From NCBI GenBank assembly GCA_003223245.1, contig QHYI01000134.1:1-48556 (forward strand): DNA of 48,556 nt, given 5' to 3'. A model generated the notes under the pieces. The model had not been told where the DNA came from and did not search any database. It was given only the letters and a program-made list of their open reading frames with translations. Positions 34,777 to 42,758 of the stretch are shown in pieces. Source of the stretch: Acidobacteriota bacterium (GTDB lineage: Bacteria > Acidobacteriota > Terriglobia > Acidiferrales > UBA7541). The position numbers and the translations under genes were made by a program. Each line of letters starts with the position of its first letter. Positions within the stretch are counted from its first letter, which is position 1.

Positions 34777-35252
34777 CCAGGCGATGCCCCATCTTCGTCG
34801 CGGAATGGCATGGGCAATGGAACGTGCTGTTGTTTGCGACGAGTCGTCTCGATGCGTCTGCGTGATGCTGCCCTCGAAGAAAAGGTGAGTGATGCGGTCG
34901 TACCAAAGGCAATAGAGTATCCCACAAGTGGAGGCAGAGCGGATAAGCCTTGGCCTACGGTTCTCGAGCTGGCTCAGGAGGCTCCAGGTAGAGCCGTCCT
35001 CAGGGGAGTCAGGAGAGTTCCGCCGTGCTCCTCACAGCCGTTTCGGGAGTCTTGGGGTGTCCTCACGCAGGATTCACGTCAAGAATGCAACAGATTTGGG
35101 TCCGATTCCCGTCGCCTGTTCAATAAATCCTGTTGACGTAGTTGGCCCCTACAGTTCTAATAATTGGCATCCACATTTTTGATTTGGTGTCGAGGGGAAA
35201 GGTTTAGGACTCGGTTGAGCACCCGGCCCTGGGCGAGTCTGAGGGATTCGTT
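34777..35252. other. Intergenic region between MFS transporter and second TonB receptor
   Basis: The first 150 or so bases are open in the transporter frame on the minus strand and may hold its missing N-terminus. The middle part shows no gene. The right part carries the promoter at 35133-35161 and the leader of the TonB receptor gene. Confidence 0.5.
35133..35161 (+). promoter_or_regulatory. Sigma70-type promoter of the second TonB receptor gene
   Basis: The -35 box TTGACG (35133-35138) is separated by exactly 17 bases from the -10 box TCTAAT (35156-35161). This is one mismatch from consensus in each box. It points at the receptor gene, with a leader of about 85 bases before the GTG start. 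Confidence 0.6.
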
Positions 35253-38200
35253 GTGAAAAACCATCTTCAACAGGCTAGCGTGGAAGTGTCTCTGATGAGG
35301 ACTATCTGGGGAAAGAAATGCAAGCTGTTCGTGGGTGCAATTTGCGCCTTGCTCGTTCTGTTCTTTGCGCCGAAGGCCCGCGGTCAGGCTGCGTACGGCA
35401 CAATCATCGGCACGGTTCAGGACCCGAGCGGAGCCGCCGTGCCCAACGCGACAATCACGGTCACTGACATAGGCAAAGGTGCTTCGAGGTCAACGGCCAC
35501 GAATGAATCCGGGTACTACACGGTGAGCAACTTGGTGCCGGGTGATTACAAGGTTACGGTCGAAGCAAAGGGTTTCAAGAGCTTTGTGCAAAACAACCTG
35601 CCGGTTATCGTGGGAACCTCCACAACCCTCAATGTAACGATGCAGCTGGGTACGGTGGGCGAAAGCATCACTGTCGATGCAGCCCCGCCACTGTTGGAGA
35701 CCGATCGCGCTTCGGTCAGCACGGACATTACGGGGCGACAGGTCGAATCACTCCCCTTGATCGATCGCAACTTCACAGAGCTGGAGCTGCTCTTGCCTGG
35801 CGCTGCGAAAATGCCCTGGCAACACGCCGAAGGGGAGAATCCACAAGACGGCATACAGATCAACAATAACGGCCAACTGTTCAGCGGCACCAACTTTATG
35901 ATCGACGGCATGGATAATACGGATCCAGTCCTTGGAATCATCACCGTGAATCCGCCGGTGGATTCGGTAGAGGAAGTAAACACCACGAGCAGTAACTTTG
36001 ACGCGGAATTCTCCCAGGCCGGCGGATCCGTTATTCAAGTCGAGACAAAATCGGGAACGAACGAGATCCACGGCACAGCCTTCGAATACAACCGGCTCAA
36101 TAATTTCGAGGCCCGCGATCCCTTTACGCAGCCCAAAAGTGTGCCTCCCCTCCACTGGAATCAGTTTGGGGGATCCCTGGGAGGACCCCTTCGCAAGGAC
36201 AAGCTGTTCGTGTTCGGTTACTACCAGGGAACACGGCGGCGCATCGGCGGCTCCGTATTGACTCGTGTGCCGACCGCAGCCGAAGCTGCAGGAGACCTGC
36301 GGGACCTCGGTGTCCCCATCTATGATCCGGCGACGGGAAATCCTGATGGTACGCGGCGAACCGAGTTCGTATCCTTTCCGACGGGGCCCAACGCGAATTC
36401 GCTGTGCACAAACTCGGCGGGCTGCCCTGATGTGATTCCGACAAACCGGATCTCTCCTCAAGCCGCTAACCTCTTAAAGTTACTCCCAGCGCCGACCCTT
36501 ACCAACGTCACTGGCGGAGCCAATAACTTTATCGGTAGCGGAGTTCAGGACTACGACACGAATGAGCCGGGGATTCGCGTGGATTATGTTCAAAATTCCA
36601 AGCTTCGCTATTTCGGGCATTACGCGTACGGGGGCTATCATTTGAACACTCCAGGCGCCTTTAAAACCGCTGGAGGCCCTCAATTCAATGGACTCAGCGG
36701 CGAAGGAATCACTGATGCTCGCAACCAAAATGGCGTCGGCGGACTGAACTATGTGCTCAGTCCGACGTTGCTCGCTGATTTCCGCTTCGGCGTTACGAAA
36801 TACCGCGTATTTCTGTCTTCGCCGGATGGCACACAGCAACTCGCGACGCAAGCCGGCCTGGCTGGGCTGAATGATCCCAACCGGCCGGATACTTGGGGCT
36901 TGCCGGATGTAAACGTTAAGAGCACGGGCGGATTCCAGATGGGTTACCAATGCAACTGCCCGCTCAATGAGCAGGACCGCGAGGTTCAGGGCGTGACGAA
37001 CTGGACTAAAGTGTTCGGCAACCACCGACTCAAGCTTGGTGCGGACATTCGTCGCCGCCAAAACAAGCGCCTGCCAAGTGACCAGCACCGCGCCGGTGTC
37101 TACACGTTTGATCCTGGTGTTACGGCACTCAACGTTGGCGGCAACCCCACCGGTGGCCTTGGGCTTGCGTCGTTTCTCCTTGGCGATCCCGACCAGTTTA
37201 ATCGCTTCGCGCAAATATCGACGACGCAGCAGGACGTGCAGTGGAGCATGTACTACTACGCGGAAGATACCTGGCGGCTGACCAATAAACTCACATTAAA
37301 CTACGGCCTCCGTTGGGATACCTGGTTTGCCGACGAATCCCTGAATGCGGGTCAGGGCGGGCGCTATGACGTCACCACAAATACGGTGTACATCCCTGGC
37401 GTTGGCGGAGTTTCTAAATCGGGTAACGTAAAGACGCCCTATCACAATTTCTCGCCTCGCATAGGGATCGCCTATGCGCTCAATTCCAAGACCGTCGTGC
37501 GGACCGGATGGGGTCGAAGCTACTTTGAAGGAACGTTTGGCTGGACCTTCAATACTCTGGCCGCCGACGTCTATCCTTCGATCGTCAACCAGAGCATTCC
37601 ATCGGCCAATGCTTTCGCGCCGATTAACTTTGGAACCTTGCCAGCTGGTTGTACTTCCCCTCTTTGCGTAGGACCGCCGGCTCCGGTCTTCCCCACGATC
37701 CCCTCTAACGGCAGGTTGGCTCTTCCCGACGGGATTGGCACATCCAATATCCCCACAAACTTGGAGATACCGTACGTCGACTCCTATAACCTGATGGTCG
37801 AACGAGTTATTTTCAAGGATGCTACTTTGAGTGTGGGGTACGTTGGAAATGTCGGAAGAGACCTGAATGGCGGGTGGAACCTGAATGCTCCTATTCCGGG
37901 ACCGGGCTCCAATACTTCGCGCCAGCCTCTGTTTACGAAGATTGCGAGCGTCCCTTGGAGCAACGCGTTTGGCCTCACACAGGACCTCTTCAACAAATGC
38001 GATTGCGAGAGCAGCAATTACAACTCCTTGCAGGTAAAGCTCGTGAAGCGCTTCTCCCGCAACTACTCCTTGCTCTCGAGTTACACATGGTCGAAAACGC
38101 TCGATTACGGAGAATTCGGAACGCAGTCAAATCAATACAACTACCGCGTTGACTACGGCCCAGCCGTGTTCGACCGAGCCAGCGTTTTTTCGCTTGGGCA

Positions 38201-38750
38201 CACCGTCACACTGCCCTTTGGGAACGGCGAGCATTGGGGTTCGAACACCAGCGGCTGGGTCAATGCGGTGTTCGGTGGCTGGCAATGGACCGGCGTCACC
38301 CTGGCCCAGAGCGGCCTTCCCTTTACGGTTACCGAGAACAACACCAGCTTAAATACTTTTGACATGACCCTTCGACCCGATCTCACGGGTAAGGCATTTT
38401 CCGGATCTTGTTCGAATGGCCTGTCTACGCATTCCGTCAACTGTTGGTTTAACCCCGGAGCATACTCTACGCCGGCTCCGTTCACTTTCGGGAACACAAC
38501 CAGGAACTCGCTTCGTGGTCCGGGACTGTTCGACGCCGACTGGGGTTTGCACAAGAACTTCAAGCTCACAGAAAGGTTCAACCTACTGTTCAGTTGGGAC
38601 GTATTCAATGTTTTCAACCATGCTAACCTCCAGACGCCTGACGGCAACATTTCCGACTCGAACGCGGGCGTAATTTCCGACGTCGTGGCCTTGAGCAATA
38701 CCAGTTCAGGCATGCGCACCCAGCAACTGGGCTTGCATTTAACCTGGTAA
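35253..38750 (+). CDS. Oar-like TonB-dependent receptor with carboxypeptidase-regulatory domain (second copy)
   Basis: This 1165-residue outer-membrane receptor has a signal peptide ending near ARGQA (about residue 45 from the GTG start). A CarboxypepD_reg domain follows (about 48-130, GTIIGTVQDPSGAAVPNATI), then a plug with LIDRNFTELELLLPG and a long beta-barrel ending LGLHLTW. It is only distantly similar to the receptor at 24853-28083, so it probably has a different ligand. GAGGG 7 nt before GTG 35253 supports that start. An ATG at 35295 is an alternative that leaves a shorter, more typical signal peptide. The gene is followed by a strong hairpin and then by a GH65-like enzyme. A link between the receptor and that enzyme's glycoside substrate is likely but not proven. 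Confidence 0.88.
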   Translation: MKNHLQQASVEVSLMRTIWGKKCKLFVGAICALLVLFFAPKARGQAAYGTIIGTVQDPSGAAVPNATITVTDIGKGASRSTATNESGYYTVSNLVPGDYKVTVEAKGFKSFVQNNLPVIVGTSTTLNVTMQLGTVGESITVDAAPPLLETDRASVSTDITGRQVESLPLIDRNFTELELLLPGAAKMPWQHAEGENPQDGIQINNNGQLFSGTNFMIDGMDNTDPVLGIITVNPPVDSVEEVNTTSSNFDAEFSQAGGSVIQVETKSGTNEIHGTAFEYNRLNNFEARDPFTQPKSVPPLHWNQFGGSLGGPLRKDKLFVFGYYQGTRRRIGGSVLTRVPTAAEAAGDLRDLGVPIYDPATGNPDGTRRTEFVSFPTGPNANSLCTNSAGCPDVIPTNRISPQAANLLKLLPAPTLTNVTGGANNFIGSGVQDYDTNEPGIRVDYVQNSKLRYFGHYAYGGYHLNTPGAFKTAGGPQFNGLSGEGITDARNQNGVGGLNYVLSPTLLADFRFGVTKYRVFLSSPDGTQQLATQAGLAGLNDPNRPDTWGLPDVNVKSTGGFQMGYQCNCPLNEQDREVQGVTNWTKVFGNHRLKLGADIRRRQNKRLPSDQHRAGVYTFDPGVTALNVGGNPTGGLGLASFLLGDPDQFNRFAQISTTQQDVQWSMYYYAEDTWRLTNKLTLNYGLRWDTWFADESLNAGQGGRYDVTTNTVYIPGVGGVSKSGNVKTPYHNFSPRIGIAYALNSKTVVRTGWGRSYFEGTFGWTFNTLAADVYPSIVNQSIPSANAFAPINFGTLPAGCTSPLCVGPPAPVFPTIPSNGRLALPDGIGTSNIPTNLEIPYVDSYNLMVERVIFKDATLSVGYVGNVGRDLNGGWNLNAPIPGPGSNTSRQPLFTKIASVPWSNAFGLTQDLFNKCDCESSNYNSLQVKLVKRFSRNYSLLSSYTWSKTLDYGEFGTQSNQYNYRVDYGPAVFDRASVFSLGHTVTLPFGNGEHWGSNTSGWVNAVFGGWQWTGVTLAQSGLPFTVTENNTSLNTFDMTLRPDLTGKAFSGSCSNGLSTHSVNCWFNPGAYSTPAPFTFGNTTRNSLRGPGLFDADWGLHKNFKLTERFNLLFSWDVFNVFNHANLQTPDGNISDSNAGVISDVVALSNTSSGMRTQQLGLHLTW

Positions 38751-38822
38751 CCGCCCCGGACGGCGCATGAGAGCATGAAAGGGTCCATTCAAGTCGCGTC
38801 TCGTCTTTCACAAGGACCCAGG

Positions 38823-38851
38823 GCTGCCCGTTGCCAATAGCAACGGGCAGC
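38823..38851 (+). terminator. Strong hairpin after the second TonB receptor gene
   Basis: The arms GCTGCCCGTTGC and GCAACGGGCAGC form a perfect 12-bp stem around CAATA, 73 bp after the receptor stop. A CT-rich stretch follows, not a clear T-run. It should separate, at least partly, receptor transcription from the GH65-like gene that starts at 38957. Confidence 0.6.
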
Positions 38852-38956
38852 GCCTCTTCACGCTTCCCTAATCGATCGAAAACTGTTTGCCGGAAACTCG
38901 ATTCCACCGGTGAAATCCTAGTGCACAGGCAACCGTACAACCTTAGGAAAACGGAA

Positions 38957-41131
38957 ATGTCAGAAAGGGCGGAGCGCGGATCCATCCAGCTTTCGCGCAG
39001 ATCCTTCGGCAAGAGTTGCGTGGCATTGCTCGCTGCTTCCGCGCTTCCGTGGGAGCTCCGCGGCCTGCCACCACAAAAAGAAAGCGCCTCGGGACTGCCT
39101 CGATTTGTTGTCGAAGATTTTTCTAAGGTCTTCGACCCCGCCTACTTGAGCAATGGTTTGATCGGCATTCGACCCGGTCCAAATCCGCTCGCCAGAGCGC
39201 AAACTTGCTTGAGCGGTTTTGATTTCCTCCATCCGGCCCACAAAGTGGAATGTCTCTCTCCCGCGCCATACCCGCTCGAAACCGACATCCGTGTCGGTGG
39301 CATGAGTCTGCTCAAACATGCGGATCGTCTCAAGATTCAACGCCAGACGCTGGATTCAAGTTGCGGAGAACTCGTCACGCAAATGGAATTTTCCCCTGCA
39401 AACGGCGCGCGCTTAGCCATGGAAGTGCTGCAATTTGCCTCGCGCTCTGTTCCTTCCTTGATTTGCCAGGAAATCCGAGTGACGGCGTCGACCGACATCG
39501 AAATCGAGTTCCTGCCGCAAGTTGAAGATGTCGCCGTGCCGGGCAGAAGCTATTTAAGTCAAGCGCCCGAGCGGGCGCAAATCGACCTTGTGCTGGGCCT
39601 GGAGAGCCAAGGAGACCTCAGCAAGCTGGGCCTTGCGCTTTGGATTTTCACTCCCGATGGGCTGGCACACAAAGAAGAAGTTTCGCGCAACGAGTCTGGC
39701 TTGTCGCGGTCCTACATTCTAAGAGCACGTAGCGGCCAGCCCGTTCGCTTCCAGACCATCGCGGCCATGCTTTCTAGTCTTTATCATCCTGAACCCGCAC
39801 CCGAGGCTATCCGCCTCGCAAGTTGGGGAAGTTTGCTGGGTTTTGAAACACTTCGCCAGGAAAATCGCTCCGCCTGGGCGCAGCTATGGAAATCCCGAGT
39901 GAGAGTAACAAGCAATTCCGACGCGCAACGCGTGCTCGACGCCGCCTTCTTCTACCTCCACTCCAGCCTTCACGCGTCCACGCTTACCGGCATGCCGCCA
40001 TTCGGCCTGTCCCAGTCTTCTTATTATTACGGCCACAGCTTTTGGGACACAGAAACCTGGTCGCTTTTGCCAATAACCCTGGCGGCCCCTGCGACCGCTC
40101 GTTCCTTGCTCGAATTCCGCGTCCGCGGGCTCGGTTACGCAAAGCGTGAGGCGGCGCTGTACGGCTATCGGGGCGCGCAGTTCCCTTGGGAAGCTGCGCC
40201 CTCGCAAGGATTCGAAACAACTCCGACCTTCGCCGGCACGGGTTGGGGCGAACAACATATCACTCCCGATGTCGCGCTGGGATTCTGGGAATATCAACAG
40301 GCGACTGGCGACCCAAGCTTTTTGCGCGAAGGAACCTGGCCGGTCCTGCGCGCCGTCGCGGAGTGGATTGAAAGCCGCGGCGTTTTCACAGCCCGGGGCT
40401 TCGAAATCAAAAACATTATGGGCCCTGACGAAAGCGTTCCCAACATTAGCAACGATTCGTACATGAATTTGATCTGCAAGATGGTGCTGACGGCGGCCAT
40501 TCGTTGCGCGCAAATGGTTGGATCGCCCGCTCCCGACTCATGGAGCAAAGTTCGTGACTCCTTGGTGCTGCCTCTGGACCAAGGCAAAAACATTGTATTG
40601 CCTTACGACAATCCTCCGCCTGCTACCAGCCAAGCGTACTCGCTCGACCAGTTGGATTTCCTGACGATCCATGACCCTCCCGTCAGTGCGGAGCTGCTGA
40701 AAAGCACCCACGCTTTCGAGGACACGGTTCGCGAGCAGCGCATTGCCGCATCTAAATCCAAAGAGCGGGAGTTTTCCATTGGATTTGCCGAGGCCGCGGA
40801 AGCCGCCACCGCCGCGCTCGTCGGCGACAAACGCCATGCCCGCGAACTCTTCAACAACTCCTGGAAAAATGTCTGGCTCGAGCCTTTCGGCATGATTCGC
40901 GAGACACCTTCTCAGGATTACGGTTGCTTCCTTACGAATTTCGGCTCGCTTCTTCAAACCGTGATGGTCGGATTTACGGGGCTGCGGATTTCCGGAGGCG
41001 ACTGGCAAAAATATCCGGCGTCCCTGCCGAGCGGTTGGAGCAAGATCGAAATCGAACGCGTTTATGTAAAAGGAGAAGCGAAGCGGCTCGTAGCGACCGA
41101 TGGCGCTCCGGCCAAGCTGCTTGACGCATAG
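38957..41131 (+). CDS. Tat-exported glycoside hydrolase, GH65-like (PGGHG/kojibiose-type)
   Basis: This 724-residue protein has a twin-arginine leader, LSRRSFGKSCVALLAASALP. The N-terminal GH65 beta-sandwich includes YLSNGLIGIRPGPNP. The (alpha/alpha)6 barrel follows with HSFWDTETW (Trp363, Asp364) and the acid catalyst motif MGPDESV (Glu492). The FWD-x-E pattern with GPDE is typical of the GH65 branch that contains human PGGHG (glucosyl-galactosyl-hydroxylysine glucosidase) and bacterial hydrolases acting on alpha-1,2-glucosyl linkages, rather than the phosphorylases. It should release glucose from a disaccharide-like substrate in the periplasm. AGGAAAACGGAA before ATG 38957 fixes the start. 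A longer frame from 38831 begins inside the hairpin. The substrate remains an inference. Confidence 0.8.
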   Translation: MSERAERGSIQLSRRSFGKSCVALLAASALPWELRGLPPQKESASGLPRFVVEDFSKVFDPAYLSNGLIGIRPGPNPLARAQTCLSGFDFLHPAHKVECLSPAPYPLETDIRVGGMSLLKHADRLKIQRQTLDSSCGELVTQMEFSPANGARLAMEVLQFASRSVPSLICQEIRVTASTDIEIEFLPQVEDVAVPGRSYLSQAPERAQIDLVLGLESQGDLSKLGLALWIFTPDGLAHKEEVSRNESGLSRSYILRARSGQPVRFQTIAAMLSSLYHPEPAPEAIRLASWGSLLGFETLRQENRSAWAQLWKSRVRVTSNSDAQRVLDAAFFYLHSSLHASTLTGMPPFGLSQSSYYYGHSFWDTETWSLLPITLAAPATARSLLEFRVRGLGYAKREAALYGYRGAQFPWEAAPSQGFETTPTFAGTGWGEQHITPDVALGFWEYQQATGDPSFLREGTWPVLRAVAEWIESRGVFTARGFEIKNIMGPDESVPNISNDSYMNLICKMVLTAAIRCAQMVGSPAPDSWSKVRDSLVLPLDQGKNIVLPYDNPPPATSQAYSLDQLDFLTIHDPPVSAELLKSTHAFEDTVREQRIAASKSKEREFSIGFAEAAEAATAALVGDKRHARELFNNSWKNVWLEPFGMIRETPSQDYGCFLTNFGSLLQTVMVGFTGLRISGGDWQKYPASLPSGWSKIEIERVYVKGEAKRLVATDGAPAKLLDA

Positions 41132-41526
41132 TCAGGGGACGGCCCCCAACCGGGCTATTAAAATGCGCGCGAGAACAAGCAGTAGGAGACTTTTCCATCC
41201 GGAGCGAGCCACGGACTTCGCAGGAGCCGAGACTCGCTTGTCTAAACCGTTGCGGAATCCGGAGCCATAAACACGGCGCCGGCGAGTCCAGATGACTGAA
41301 GAATCCAAAGCAATGCAAACGGTGAACAGCCCTGTGCCGAAAAGGCGCACGGCAACAGTCCGGGCTCCCCGAGATGGGCGATACGACGCCTTTCCCGCGG
41401 CGTGGCAAAAATTACCTCTGCGGTCTTCAAATTATTTGCATTTAGAAAAAGGCGCCCTTTCTCTTCGGCTTCCTTGGGAGCGGCATTCCTGCCTGCCCTT
41501 TTTCCTTGTTAGACGCCTTCCCCTGT
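41132..41526. other. Intergenic region, convergent
   Basis: About 395 bases lie between the GH65-like gene and the hydrolase that reads toward it. Only short frames without ribosome sites or recognisable motifs are seen. I find no RNA gene or repeat here. Confidence 0.5.
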
Positions 41527-42387
41527 CTACCGCGCACCGGCCGCCTGCCCCGCGCCTTTGCCGAGGAACTCACTCAGCACCGCATTCACTTCGTCAGCGT
41601 GAGTCCAGATGACGCAATGCGGTCCGTCCTTGATAGCCACGAGGCGCGCACCTTTCACCAGCTTGGCGGTTCGCTGTCCAGCAGCGCTGAAGGGGACAAT
41701 GCGGTCAGCTTCGCCATGGATGACCAGCGTGGGCACGTCAATCTTGGCGAGGTCGTTGCGAAAGTCTTCAATCCAGGTGGGCACGCAAGCGAGGCTGGCG
41801 ATCGACGACGCACTTGCCGCAAGGTTGAAGGCGGCCTGCACCACTTGTTCGCTGACGCGCTTACCAAGGAACACGTCGGTGTTGTAGAAGTTTTTGTAGA
41901 ACTCCGCAAAGAACACATAGCGGTCCGCTTTGATGGCTTTCTCAATGCCCTCGAAGACTTTTCCGTCCACGCCTTCGGGATTGTCCGCCGCCTTTACCAA
42001 ATAGGGTGGGACGCCGCCGATGATCACCGCCTTGCTCACGCCCTGCGATCCATATCTGCCGATATAGCGAGCGATTTCGCCGCCACCCATGGAGAAGCCG
42101 ACTAGGCTGAATTCGCGCAATCCGAGATGGTGGATGAGCTTGTGCAGGTCTTCAGCAAAGGTGTCGTAGTTGTAGCCGGTGATGGGGTGGCTGGATTTCC
42201 CGAAACCGCGGCGGTCATAGAAGATGACGCGATGACCCGCGGAGAGAAGCACAGGAACTTGCTTTTCCCAGGAAGCACCGTTGAGCGGATATCCATGAAT
42301 CAAAATCACCGGATGGCCCGAACCGTGATCCTCATAGTAAAGCTGGATGTCCGTGGAATTTTCCTTACCGACAGTGACGTACGCCAT
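41527..42387 (-). CDS. Alpha/beta hydrolase, cofactor-free haloperoxidase/esterase type
   Basis: This 286-residue cytoplasmic protein has the full alpha/beta hydrolase triad: the nucleophile elbow GFSMGG (Ser99), Asp228 in HGEADRIVP and His257 in DGPHC. The oxyanion strand is LIHGYPLNGASW, and YDRRGFGKSS follows it. It resembles non-heme chloroperoxidases and related esterases, which in vivo mostly hydrolyse esters or lactones. The ATG is preceded by AAGGAGAACGTT, a good ribosome site. It has no obvious operon partner. The gene upstream on the same strand, an MFS_3 transporter, ends 371 bp away. The last dozen residues (GKGAGQAAGAR) are low-complexity. Confidence 0.87.
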   Translation of the reverse strand: MAYVTVGKENSTDIQLYYEDHGSGHPVILIHGYPLNGASWEKQVPVLLSAGHRVIFYDRRGFGKSSHPITGYNYDTFAEDLHKLIHHLGLREFSLVGFSMGGGEIARYIGRYGSQGVSKAVIIGGVPPYLVKAADNPEGVDGKVFEGIEKAIKADRYVFFAEFYKNFYNTDVFLGKRVSEQVVQAAFNLAASASSIASLACVPTWIEDFRNDLAKIDVPTLVIHGEADRIVPFSAAGQRTAKLVKGARLVAIKDGPHCVIWTHADEVNAVLSEFLGKGAGQAAGAR

Positions 42388-42758
42388 AACGTTCTCCTTC
42401 CTCAGCTGTTGGTGATGGTGGGATGCCCAGCGGGCTGTGCTGCGTTGGGGGCACCAAGGTTAGAAAAGGCTGAGGCCGGCGTCAAGCATCATCCTCGCTG
42501 CCCTCGAAAATCAGGCGACGCTTGGTTGCTTGTAGGGGCCGCTCGGACTTCGCTTCAGTCCCTGCCCCGAGATCTGCGGATCCGGAGTCGGACGACCGGT
42601 GATACTAATGATCGGACCATATCCTTTGCCACTCCCGGCACCTTTTCATCTGCCTCGGTCACTCGCCGAATGAGAGAACAAGCGCAGTATAGCGAATCGC
42701 ATTCACAGCAGCCTTCTGGTATTGACCGAGCCAAAAAATCGCAAGCAAGAAGGCGCTC
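42388..42758. other. Intergenic region between hydrolase and MFS_3 transporter
   Basis: This 371-bp stretch should hold the promoter of the hydrolase on the minus strand. I see no motif-bearing frame, repeat or RNA structure in it. Confidence 0.5.

Noticed and set aside
35748-37214. Two long minus-strand frames inside the second TonB receptor gene
   Set aside because: They are antisense shadows of a receptor frame with clear plug and barrel sequence, and show no motif of their own.
39884-40513. Minus-strand frame of about 200 codons in the GH65-like gene
   Set aside because: It lies opposite the catalytic FWD and GPDE motifs of the real gene and has no recognisable family sequence.
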